NCBI GenBank assembly: GCA_050305135.1
Contig: JBNLET010000002.1
Span: 32,320 to 96,319, forward strand
Direction of reading: 5' to 3'
Length of the DNA: 64,000 nucleotides
Origin: Cognatazoarcus sp050305135
GTDB taxonomy: Bacteria; Pseudomonadota; Gammaproteobacteria; Burkholderiales; Rhodocyclaceae
The notes beneath the pieces are model-generated. The model was not told the origin of the DNA. It saw only the letters and a program-made list of their open reading frames with translations, and did no database searches. A program made the position numbers and the translations under genes. This document shows, in pieces, positions 28,101 through 34,509 of this stretch; the first letter of the stretch is position 1, and each line of letters starts with the position of its first letter.

Positions 28101-29327
28101 GGTCAGTTCGCAGAAACGGGGGTTGATGTATTCGATGACTCCGTCGCGGTCGGTGATCACGACCGTCGCCGGACTCTGTTCGATCGCACGCTGCAGCTTG
28201 CGTAGATCCGACTGGGCGGCCGCCCGCTCGGTGTGGTCGACCAGCGTACCGATCACGGCCGGCCTCTCGTCGAACTCGGTGCGCGAGCCGAACACCTCGC
28301 ATTCGCGCGCACTCCCGTCGGGCAGCAGGATGCGGCACTCGAAGCGCAGCTTCGGCGTGGCCCCTTCGAGGCATTCATTCAACTGGGCGCCAATCCTCTC
28401 GCGGTCACGCGGATCGACCGTATCCTCGAAGGCCAGATCGACGACGTCGCAAGCCGCCCGCCCGACGATGCCGGCGAATCGTCGGTTAACGTAGGTGAAA
28501 CGTCCGCCGCGCAGCAGGAACACCCCGACCCCGGCATGCTCGACCAGGACGCGAAACTTCTCCTCCGCCTGGGCACGCTGCTGGGCATTGCTGCGCACCG
28601 ACGCCACCAAGCTGTTTACCCGCGCTGCGGACCGGTCGAGAGCCCGCGCCAAGTCGCCGATCTCGTTCGCCTCGGCGGCGGCAAACTGCTGCCGATAGTC
28701 GTCGGCGGAGAAGTCCCTCGCCGCCAGGGCCAGCCTGGACAGCGGTTGCAGCACTCTGCGGTGAAGTCCGAACAGGAGCAGGGCCACCACCACCAGGTCG
28801 AGCAGACCGATCGTGACGGCGGCAAAGCGCATCCGATCGTGCAGCCGGTCCAGTTCCTTCGCGGCAAGGAAATGCACTGCGCCGATCGACGCCTCGAGTT
28901 CCCGCGCCATCGTTTCCAGACGCACGACGGCGGTTTCGTCGCCACCGGCGCGCACGCTGCGCATGGCATCGTAGGCGGCGTGCAAGCGTTGCCAGTCCCG
29001 CGCCATGTCGCCCCACAATACATCGAGCTGGGTATCGTCTTCGGTCAGCCCGCTGGTCGGCTGGTCGGAGATCCGGGCGGCAGCGACTTCGGCGTCGACC
29101 GGCGCGAACAGGTACTCGCGCACCCGTGGATCGCCGGCACGCGGATGCTGATGCGTTGCGATGATGCGCCGGGTCAGCCGATACAGATCGCTGGTCGTGA
29201 CAACCGCCGTGGACACGGCATCGATCTTGGCCAGCAGCAGATGCCCGAGCGCCATGTTCAACAACGCCAGCACGACCAGTGCGGCAAGCGCGAGTTGAGC
29301 CTTGTAGCGAATGGTCGAACGGGTCAT
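25170..29327 (-). CDS. Multidomain membrane sensor: PAS/GAF with GGDEF and EAL domains
   Basis: A 1385-residue protein. It contains a membrane span (about 10-30), a periplasmic sensor region, a second span (about 172-195), a HAMP-like segment (to 245), two PAS domains (255-500), a GAF domain (510-660), two more PAS domains (670-920), a GGDEF domain with an intact RIGGDEFAV motif (about 940-1095) and an EAL domain with EALIRW and SIDDFGTGYSS (about 1110-1355). Cyclic di-GMP synthesis, breakdown or both are possible. The last PAS resembles LOV domains but has GRNPRFL, lacking the flavin-adduct Cys. It is a single-gene unit. Confidence 0.93.
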   Translation of the reverse strand: MTRSTIRYKAQLALAALVVLALLNMALGHLLLAKIDAVSTAVVTTSDLYRLTRRIIATHQHPRAGDPRVREYLFAPVDAEVAAARISDQPTSGLTEDDTQLDVLWGDMARDWQRLHAAYDAMRSVRAGGDETAVVRLETMARELEASIGAVHFLAAKELDRLHDRMRFAAVTIGLLDLVVVALLLFGLHRRVLQPLSRLALAARDFSADDYRQQFAAAEANEIGDLARALDRSAARVNSLVASVRSNAQQRAQAEEKFRVLVEHAGVGVFLLRGGRFTYVNRRFAGIVGRAACDVVDLAFEDTVDPRDRERIGAQLNECLEGATPKLRFECRILLPDGSARECEVFGSRTEFDERPAVIGTLVDHTERAAAQSDLRKLQRAIEQSPATVVITDRDGVIEYINPRFCELTGYDMEEAVGRKPSIVSSGLMSREFYREFWTSILAGRQWAGEILNRKKNGELFWEHMIASAVRDAEGTISHFVAVKEDITERKRAERELASLNRTLRVLSEANQNLVHAEDEPSLLHKTCRSLIDQGGYRYASVSRPDGQGNRWRLLAEHGDRGAAQAYVLRSEDAAQAAELAVKEARTVIERDPTAVGAAVDAAAGQDTTVRSSIALPLRSGETVLGVLEIHSEAAEGFAGDEQGLLRELADDLAYGMWSLATRDRRELAEQALRESEQRFRSISASAHDAIVMIEADGRISYWNAAAERITGFTQQQVLGRDCLERLITAEGLSPVTSALAEMAAAGQGGFVGKTVEFDVRRSDGSLVTVEASTSATQLDGRWQLVLMGRDISARKAAQEELKIRNRAIESSNNAIIISRVSKADDNPIIYVNPAFERITGYRQTEVEGRNPRFLLGEDWEQAGIERLRDALRRGHSGQVLLRNYRKEGQVFWAEISVSPVLDDQGNRTHYISVITDVTERIDFEDELRHSATHDGLTGLANRVLLTDRIDQAVAHANRSGRQAAVLMLDLDRFKFINDSLGHGAGDAVVKAVGRRLESCVRHGDTVARIGGDEFAVVLAELPADLGVTKVIGKIELALAAPVDLPGQQLYVTASVGVSLAPADGSSAEALLRNADAAMYAAKEHGGNCFRYYQQGMNDRAMKLLSLEADLRGALEREEFVLHYQPKLDLMTGSIAGVEALIRWRHPQRGMISPLDFIPLAEETGLIVPIGEWALDRACADAAEWRRRSGLPVGVAVNISARQFRHGQLPQSVESALRHSALPAEALELELTESMIMHHAGSTIGALEKLKSIGIKLSIDDFGTGYSSLSYLRHFPVDVLKIDRSFVKDLADNEECKTIAGTIMVLAHGLGMRVVAEGVESIEQLSFLQRGECDMIQGHLFSKPLPANEIERLLADVLDGEVPPLARLLHAASAAEAAPRLAERG

Positions 29328-29445
29328 CGGGTGCCTGCATTCAGCCGGGGCGCCATCGCCCCCGGTCGCGATTCAGAAATAACGGCCGAACGCCCGCGTC
29401 CTTGAACGCCTGCCCCGGTCGGCGGGACATCCCGAAGGGAAAGCG

Positions 29446-29480
29446 AAAAAACAAAAAGGGCCGGTCTCGGACCGGCCCTT
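29446..29480 (-). terminator. Rho-independent terminator after tRNA-Arg
   Basis: On the minus strand an 11-bp perfect stem (29480-29470 with 29466-29456, 3-nt loop) is followed by a run of T residues interrupted once by G (29457-29446). It lies 31 nt past the 3' end of the tRNA-Arg gene and ends that transcript before the sensor gene. Confidence 0.85.
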
Positions 29481-29510
29481 CAATGTGCTGCGATACCACT
29501 CGAATTGTTC

Positions 29511-29587
29511 TGGCGCGCCCGGCAGGATTCGAACCCACGACCCCCTGGTTCGTAGCCAGGTACTCTATCCAACTGAGCTACGGGCGC
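29511..29587 (-). tRNA. tRNA-Arg (anticodon ACG)
   Basis: 77 nt on the minus strand with encoded CCA (29511-29513). The acceptor stem GCGCCCG pairs with CGGGCGC, the anticodon stem CCTGG/CCAGG encloses CTACGAA (anticodon ACG, decoded as ICG), and the T arm carries GGTTCGAATCC. It has its own promoter between it and tRNA-Ser and a terminator downstream. Confidence 0.97.
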
Positions 29588-29599
29588 AAAGAAGCAAGA

Positions 29600-29627
29600 A
29601 TTATACCGACTTACTCGCTCCTGTAAA
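29600..29627 (-). promoter_or_regulatory. Promoter of tRNA-Arg
   Basis: On the minus strand TTTACA (29627-29622) lies 16 nt before a consensus TATAAT (29605-29600). The predicted transcript start near 29593 is about 6 nt before the mature tRNA-Arg 5' end. Confidence 0.75.
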
Positions 29628-29635
29628 CATCTTTT

Positions 29636-29728
29636 TGGCGGAGAGAGAGGGATTCGAACCCTCGATACGGGTTTTGCCCGTATGCTCCCTTAGCAGGGGA
29701 GTGCCTTCGACCTCTCGGCCATCTCTCC
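29636..29728 (-). tRNA. tRNA-Ser (anticodon GCT)
   Basis: 93 nt on the minus strand with encoded CCA (29636-29638). The acceptor stem GGAGAGA pairs with TCTCTCC, the anticodon stem CTCCC/GGGAG encloses CTGCTAA (anticodon GCT), and a long variable arm (ATACGGGC/GCCCGTAT-like) is typical of tRNA-Ser. It lies directly downstream of the lysC remnant, the usual betaproteobacterial location. Confidence 0.97.
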
Positions 29729-29744
29729 GCGCGACGGAGGCGGA

Positions 29745-29773
29745 ATATTAATGACTTCCCCCGCGCCGGTCAA
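29745..29773 (-). promoter_or_regulatory. Promoter of tRNA-Ser(GCT) at the truncated end of the lysC remnant
   Basis: On the minus strand TTGACC (29773-29768) is followed after exactly 17 nt by TAATAT (29750-29745). The predicted start near 29738 is about 10 nt before the tRNA 5' end. The -35 element coincides with the last recognisable lysC codons, where the rest of the C-terminus is missing. Confidence 0.65.
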
Positions 29774-30270
29774 ACCGATCTTGATCTCGGAGGCCGAAAT
29801 CATCCGGATGTCGAGACCCTCTTCCGTCGGCGTGCGGAACATCCTCGACGCGACACCCGGATGTAAGCGCATGCCGACGCCGGCGGTGGAGACCTCAGCC
29901 ATGCTCCGGTCCGTCGATCTCGCAGACCGCCGCGGGCACTGAGCTGTTCCAGCATGGACGTCGCCCTGTGGCAGTCTCCGCGCCGGACCGCAAATGAGAA
30001 GCCCGTCGCGCCCCTTGTGCCGGACAAACATGACGCCGTCGATGTTCTGCTCGGCCACCGGCCCGAGGATCCGGTGCGTGATGGCAGGCTTGTCGGGCAC
30101 GCCCTGCACGGTGCAGCTTCGCCTCGTCGCACTTGAATGCGAGTCCGGAAACGATCGGCTGTTCGATGTCTGCGCCTTCCTCGACAGCAATCGGCGTTCC
30201 CCCGCCCTCGTCTTCGGCGCTCGGTAGAACACGCAGTCCGATCTTGTACCGGCCGGCGCCTGCCCGATGT
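29766..30270 (-). pseudogene. lysC: Aspartokinase (lysC) remnant, frameshifted and truncated at both ends
   Basis: Three minus-strand frames in turn match the C-terminal regulatory part of betaproteobacterial aspartokinase. The first (about 30265-30115) reads RYKIGLRVLPSAEDEGG and IEQPIVSGLAFKCDEAKL. The second (about 30118-30010) reads TVQGVPDKPAITHRILGPV and AEQNID. The third (about 30002-29945) reads GFSFAVRRGDCHRATSMLEQL. After another shift, GVGMRLHPGVASRMFRTPTE and MISASEIKIGL follow (to about 29770). At least three frameshifts, loss of the whole kinase domain and loss of the final segment mean no functional enzyme. Position before tRNA-Ser and tRNA-Arg is the usual lysC site. A working aspartokinase must lie elsewhere, since dapA is intact. 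Confidence 0.85.
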
Positions 30271-30648
30271 GCGGGATCCGCGCGGGATCCCCGACCGAAG
30301 CGCTGCGGTACTGCTGGAGCACGCTTATCCATTGCCGCTCGCCGGGCGTCGCCACGAAGACGCGGATTGCAGCACCACCACGGCCAGCCGACGGCGCCCC
30401 GCGGCTCCCGCCGATCGCATCGCACGGAACCCGCGGCCGAACCTGCGTGACTAAGGGTCAGGACGGGCTGGCCATGGGCGTTGTGATGAATTTAACATCA
30501 ATACGAAATCGGCACAGAATCATTGTTGTATCTACTTCGAATACTCGCATATACTCCGAACACCCTATGACTAAAGTTGTAGGCCGAAACAGTCCTGGCA
30601 CCCATGAGAAGCAGGCATTCCAATTCGTTCTAGAGAGGACATACAGCA
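30271..30648. other. Intergenic region between lysC remnant and XRE regulator
   Basis: No supported gene. The left half (to about 30460) is GC-rich with short frames that match nothing I recognise and may be decayed sequence belonging to the lysC locus. The right half (30480-30645) is clearly AT-rich against the surroundings and holds the promoter of the downstream regulator. Confidence 0.6.
30526..30555 (+). promoter_or_regulatory. Predicted promoter of the XRE regulator
   Basis: TTGTAT (30526-30531) and TATACT (30550-30555) are separated by 18 nt inside an AT-rich stretch. This leaves a leader of about 85 nt before the ATG at 30649. Confidence 0.5.
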
Positions 30649-30939
30649 ATGAAGTCTAGCGATCCGAAAGACGTGCGCGAGATTCGCCGCAAGCTGGGCA
30701 TGAACCAGTCGCAGTTCTGGTCGAAGATCGGCGTCACGCAGAGTGGCGGCTCCCGCTACGAGAGCGGCCGCAACATTCCGCGCCCGGTGCAGGCTTTGCT
30801 CCGACTGGTCCACGTCGAGCAGATCGACATCAACAAGGCCCGCCGCGAGGATTTCGAGGTGGCGGAGTACCTGAAGAGCACCAACCCGGAGCTGTTCAAG
30901 ACGCTCAAGAAGGAAGCTCGCGCCGCGCGCAAAAAGTAA
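30649..30939 (+). CDS. Small XRE-family helix-turn-helix regulator
   Basis: The 96-residue product has an N-terminal helix-turn-helix (about residues 8-60) with REIRRKLGMNQSQFWSKIGV and a second helix in TQSGGSRYESGRNIPRP. The C-terminal tail is highly basic (KTLKKEARAARKK). Proteins of this type bind DNA; target and signal are unknown. It has an AT-rich promoter region of its own, stands alone, and is convergent with the radical SAM gene (21 nt apart). Autoregulation is possible but not shown. Confidence 0.88.
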   Translation: MKSSDPKDVREIRRKLGMNQSQFWSKIGVTQSGGSRYESGRNIPRPVQALLRLVHVEQIDINKARREDFEVAEYLKSTNPELFKTLKKEARAARKK

Positions 30940-30960
30940 GGCCGCGGACGGTGAACGGGC

Positions 30961-31818
30961 TCAGGGGCTGACGCGGGTCGTCAGCCCCGTTTCGTTGGCG
31001 ATCCGCCGCCCGACCTCTTCGAGCCGGGAATCCGGCAGCTTGGAGATGCGCGCCGCTTCGGGCTGCATCGACTGCCGCGCCACGCCGTACAGCAAGACGC
31101 CCCGCACGCCCGCGTCGCGGGCCTGGCGCAGCAAGGCCAGGTAGGCATCCAGCGCCGCCGGCGATGGCTCCGCCCCGTCCCAGGCGAACAAACAGCTCTG
31201 GATCCAGGTCGGACACGCCGCGGCACAGCGCGCGAGCTGCCGCAGGGTGCTTGCCGGAGCACGCGCGACACCGTTGATGCGCAACACGTCCGCCGCATCG
31301 GCGGCATCCACTTTGAACCATACCTCGCCACCGTAGCGGGCCAGGCCGGCAATGCCTGCCAGCACGCCCGAACGTCCGACCAGCGATCCATTCGTGATCA
31401 ACCTCAGCGGCACTTCGTTGCCGTAGCCGACGGCCTCGCGAGTCCGCCCGACCCGCTCGACGATGTCGGCGAAACCCGCCGCGCTGGTCGGCTCGCCATT
31501 GCCGGAAAACGCGATGTCGCGCAGCGAGCGCAGGCCTTCCGGCACGTGGCGTTGCATGAATTCGCCCGTCTTCAGCTCGCCCAGGAACCCATCGAGTTCC
31601 CGGCACAGCAGGGCCACGTCGATTTCCGGCGCCCGCCCGCGCACCAGGCCGGGGACCTGGCAATAGACGCAATGCCAGTTGCAAGCGTTGTTCGGATTCA
31701 GATTGATGCCCACCGATACGCCGCCCGCGCGGCGCGACACCACCGGATAGACGTAGGTCAGGCCGAGCACCTGGCGATTGTGATCGCTGGTCTGCAACAC
31801 GCCGTTCGTTTCTGCCAT
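30961..31818 (-). CDS. Radical SAM protein (COG0731-like)
   Basis: The 285-residue product has the radical SAM motif CxxxCxxC at C46, C50 and C53 (ACNWHCVYCQV), a GGE-like SAM-binding stretch (AFSGNGEPTSA) and the opening TYVYPVVSRRAGGVSVGINL. It resembles the wyosine-synthetase-like group of radical SAM proteins (COG0731), whose bacterial members have no assigned reaction. The ATG at 31818 begins MAETNGVLQ; the longer frame to 32475 runs through the tRNA-Ser gene and is not coding. It is divergent from queD across 72 nt, and a link with tRNA modification is possible but inferred. Confidence 0.85.
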   Translation of the reverse strand: MAETNGVLQTSDHNRQVLGLTYVYPVVSRRAGGVSVGINLNPNNACNWHCVYCQVPGLVRGRAPEIDVALLCRELDGFLGELKTGEFMQRHVPEGLRSLRDIAFSGNGEPTSAAGFADIVERVGRTREAVGYGNEVPLRLITNGSLVGRSGVLAGIAGLARYGGEVWFKVDAADAADVLRINGVARAPASTLRQLARCAAACPTWIQSCLFAWDGAEPSPAALDAYLALLRQARDAGVRGVLLYGVARQSMQPEAARISKLPDSRLEEVGRRIANETGLTTRVSP

Positions 31819-31890
31819 GTTCGATTCCACTGGACCGGCCGCTCGGCAGCCGATGCTACAATCGGCGCCCGAGCGCCACCTAGCCGAAGC

Positions 31891-32340
31891 ATGCAGATTA
31901 CCCGACGACTGGAATTCGATGCAGGCCATCGCATTCCCGACCACGCCAGCCAGTGCCGGCACCTGCACGGGCATCGCTACGCCCTCGAACTGACCCTGAC
32001 CGGGCAGGTGATCCGCAAGCCCGGCGATCCGGCCAACGGCATGGTGATGGATTTCGGCGACATCAAGGCGATCGCGCAGAAACATCTGGTCGACGCCTGG
32101 GACCACGCATTCCTGGCCTATGCTGGCGACGCGCAACTGGTAACGCTGCTGGCGGCCATTCCGGGCCACAAGACGGTGCTGCTGGATGCCGTCCCGACGG
32201 TCGAGAACCTGGCGCTGGAAGCGTTCCGGATCCTCGATCCGCTCTACATCGACGCGTATGGCAACCAGCTGTCGCTCGAGCGCGTGCGGCTCTTCGAGAC
32301 GCCGAATTGCTGGGCGGACGTGGACCGAGGCTCCCGCTAG
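31891..32340 (+). CDS. queD: 6-carboxy-5,6,7,8-tetrahydropterin synthase QueD
   Basis: The 149-residue product belongs to the 6-pyruvoyl tetrahydropterin synthase family. Zinc ligands His13, His26 and His28 and the catalytic Cys22 are visible in AGHRIPDHASQCRHLHGH, and PTVENLA carries the conserved Glu. QueD turns dihydroneopterin triphosphate into 6-carboxytetrahydropterin for queuosine synthesis. The start was chosen at MQITRRLEFDAGH; the upstream open frame lies in the divergent promoter. No queC or queE is in the window. Confidence 0.93.
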   Translation: MQITRRLEFDAGHRIPDHASQCRHLHGHRYALELTLTGQVIRKPGDPANGMVMDFGDIKAIAQKHLVDAWDHAFLAYAGDAQLVTLLAAIPGHKTVLLDAVPTVENLALEAFRILDPLYIDAYGNQLSLERVRLFETPNCWADVDRGSR

Positions 32341-32390
32341 CCAGCGGGGTCGCCGACCGGATGCCTGGCCGGCGAAGATGGGGGGTACTG

Positions 32391-32481
<91 letters not shown>

Positions 32482-32536
32482 GCTTCGGTCCGAAAACCGA
32501 AGCCGCGCATTATACAGTCGTTGCAGCCCTTGTATA
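32482..32536 (-). promoter_or_regulatory. Promoter and leader hairpin of tRNA-Ser(CGA)
   Basis: On the minus strand a consensus TATAAT (32514-32509) is preceded at 16 nt by a weak TATACA (32536-32531). The predicted start near 32502 coincides with an 8-bp hairpin, GCTTCGGT (32503-32496) pairing with ACCGAAGC (32489-32482), which directly abuts the tRNA 5' end. Confidence 0.6.
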
Positions 32537-32568
32537 CCCCTTGCGAGCAGATGCAGCGAAGCATGGCT

Positions 32569-32937
32569 TCAGGCGGCGTCCTTCTTCTGCAGCCGCGGCA
32601 TCAGTTCGTCGTAGGCGCGCACCGCCTCGGCGGCGTACATCAGCGTCGGGCCGCCCCCCATGTAGGTGCAGACGGCCAGCGTCTCCATCAGTTGCTCGCG
32701 GCTGACGCCAAGCCTGATCAAGGCCTTGACGTGGAAGCCGATGCAGGCGTCGCAGCGCGACGAGACGCCGATCGCGAGCGCGATCAGTTCCTTGTGCAGC
32801 GCCGACAGGCTGCCCGACTTCATCGCCGCCTTCGCAAGATCGCCGAATCCCTTCATCGCCTCCGGCACTTCGCCGCGCATCGCATCCAGGGCAGAAGAGA
32901 CATCCGAGGTGATTTGTACGAACGATTTGCCCGACAT
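32569..32937 (-). CDS. Carboxymuconolactone decarboxylase family (AhpD-like) protein
   Basis: The 122-residue helical protein has a CxxC pair at C62/C65 with a nearby His69 (SSRCDACIGFH), the redox site of AhpD-type alkylhydroperoxidases. The CMD family includes lactone decarboxylases and peroxidases; the CxxC favours a peroxidase or thiol redox role. A 20-bp inverted repeat lies 18 nt upstream of the start (32955-32974), a likely operator. It is divergent from the MltF-like gene. Confidence 0.9.
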   Translation of the reverse strand: MSGKSFVQITSDVSSALDAMRGEVPEAMKGFGDLAKAAMKSGSLSALHKELIALAIGVSSRCDACIGFHVKALIRLGVSREQLMETLAVCTYMGGGPTLMYAAEAVRAYDELMPRLQKKDAA

Positions 32938-32954
32938 GACTCGACTCCATAGTT

Positions 32955-32974
32955 AAATTAGAAATTACTAATTT
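32955..32974. promoter_or_regulatory. AT-rich inverted repeat, probable operator
   Basis: AAATTAG (32955-32961), a 6-nt spacer and CTAATTT (32968-32974) form a perfect 7-bp inverted repeat in a GC-rich genome. It lies between the divergent AhpD-like and MltF-like genes, closest to the former. The binding protein is unknown. Confidence 0.55.
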
Positions 32975-33042
32975 ATCACATCTAGGTGACTTCTGCCGCT
33001 GCCTGCGGTATCAATTCGATCCGCACGACTCGCACGGCCACC

Positions 33043-34509
33043 GTGGACGAACGCCCTTATCCCGATTCCCGCCGCCCCCTGCTCCGCGCGCTGGCTGCAC
33101 TGCCCGCGCTGGCATTGCTGACAGCCTGCGAAAGAGCGCCCCGCGCCCGACTGCTGAGCGCCGGCGAGCTGGGTGAGCTGCGCGTCGCGACGCGCAAGGA
33201 TGCCGTCTCCTATCGGGACGGGCCGGGCGGCGCGCCCGAGGGCTTCGAGCACGACCTGCTGCTCGCGTTCGGCGAATATCTGGGCGTGCCGGTCCGCTTC
33301 CAGCTGATGCCGACCTCGGCCGCGGCATTGCACGCGGCCGAGGTCGGCAACGTCCATCTGGCCGCCGGCGGGCTGATCCGCAACGACGAGCGCCGGCTGC
33401 ACTGGTCGTCGCCGGTGCGGCGGGTCGATTACGTGCTGGTGGGCCGCGACGAGGGGCCGACCGTCGACAACGAGACTTCGCTGGTGGGGCATCGCATCGG
33501 CGTGCGCGACGGTTCGGTACCGGCACGCGAGATTCGGGACATGCAGCGCCGGGTGCCGGGCCTGCGCATCGCGTTCGCCCGCTTCGGTGGCGAGACCGAG
33601 TTGATGGAGCGAGTCGCGGGCGGCGAACTGGACTTCGCCGCTGCCGACCGGCTGGCCTACCAGGTGATGACCAACTACCACCCCGATCTGCGCGTCGCGC
33701 TAGCGCTGAATCTGCGAGCGGACACGGGCTGGGCACTGGCGCCCGATACGGCCGACGAGTTGTCGCAAAAGGTGGACGCCTTTCTCGCCGAGGCCCGCGA
33801 CAACGGCCTGCTCGACCGCATCGCCGAGCGCTACTTCGGCCACGTGGAGCGGCTGGACGGGCAGCGCGTGGCCGCCTTCCTGGCCCGCATCCAGAGCCGG
33901 CTGCCGAAGTACCGCGAGATGTTCATCGACGCCGGCCGGAGCTATGGCCTGGACTGGCGCCTGATCGCCGCGGTGGCCTACCAGGAGTCCCAGTGGGATC
34001 CGCTCGCCACCTCCTACACCGGCGTGCGCGGCATGATGATGCTGACCTCCGAAACCGCCGCACGACTCGGTATCGACAACCGGCTGGATGCCCGCGAGAG
34101 CATCATGGGCGGTGCCCGCTACCTGTCGATGCTGCGCGACGAACTGCCCGAGGAGATCGCGGAACCCGACCGCAGCTGGATGGCGGTGGCGGCCTACAAC
34201 GTGGGCATGGGTCATCTGCGCGGTGCCGGCGCGCTGGCCCGCAGTCTCGCCAAGGACCAGACCAGTTGGAGGGACATGAAGAAGGTCTTGCCGCTGATCT
34301 CTCGTCCGGCCTATGCCGCCAGGCTGCGCTCGGGCCTGGGTCGAGGCGGCGAGGCGGTAATCATGGCCGAGTCGGTGCGCAGTTACTACGACATCCTGGC
34401 GCGCTTCGAGCCCAACGAGGCCGAAAACCCGGCCGAGACGCCGCAGGACTCCTCTGCGGCGGGCGTGCCGACGCCTCAGGACGCCAGCACTTCGACGCCG
34501 CCCATGTAG
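33043..34509 (+). CDS. mltF: MltF-like membrane-bound lytic murein transglycosylase
   Basis: A lipoprotein of about 488 residues. The signal peptide ends in LTAC, then a solute-binding-protein-like (SBP_bac_3) domain (about 40-265) precedes a C-terminal SLT domain with catalytic Glu in AYQESQWDPLATSYTGVRGMMMLT. This domain order is the MltF layout, where the N-terminal domain senses muropeptides. Translation may start at GTG 33043 or at GTG 32986; the later start gives a normal signal peptide. Its 3' end overlaps serS by 34 nt on the opposite strand. Confidence 0.9.
   Translation: MDERPYPDSRRPLLRALAALPALALLTACERAPRARLLSAGELGELRVATRKDAVSYRDGPGGAPEGFEHDLLLAFGEYLGVPVRFQLMPTSAAALHAAEVGNVHLAAGGLIRNDERRLHWSSPVRRVDYVLVGRDEGPTVDNETSLVGHRIGVRDGSVPAREIRDMQRRVPGLRIAFARFGGETELMERVAGGELDFAAADRLAYQVMTNYHPDLRVALALNLRADTGWALAPDTADELSQKVDAFLAEARDNGLLDRIAERYFGHVERLDGQRVAAFLARIQSRLPKYREMFIDAGRSYGLDWRLIAAVAYQESQWDPLATSYTGVRGMMMLTSETAARLGIDNRLDARESIMGGARYLSMLRDELPEEIAEPDRSWMAVAAYNVGMGHLRGAGALARSLAKDQTSWRDMKKVLPLISRPAYAARLRSGLGRGGEAVIMAESVRSYYDILARFEPNEAENPAETPQDSSAAGVPTPQDASTSTPPM

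Noticed and set aside
29339..29445. Possible small gene between the sensor start and the tRNA-Arg terminator
   Set aside because: Only short frames that run into the terminator and tRNA are present; the stretch is best read as the promoter region of the sensor gene.
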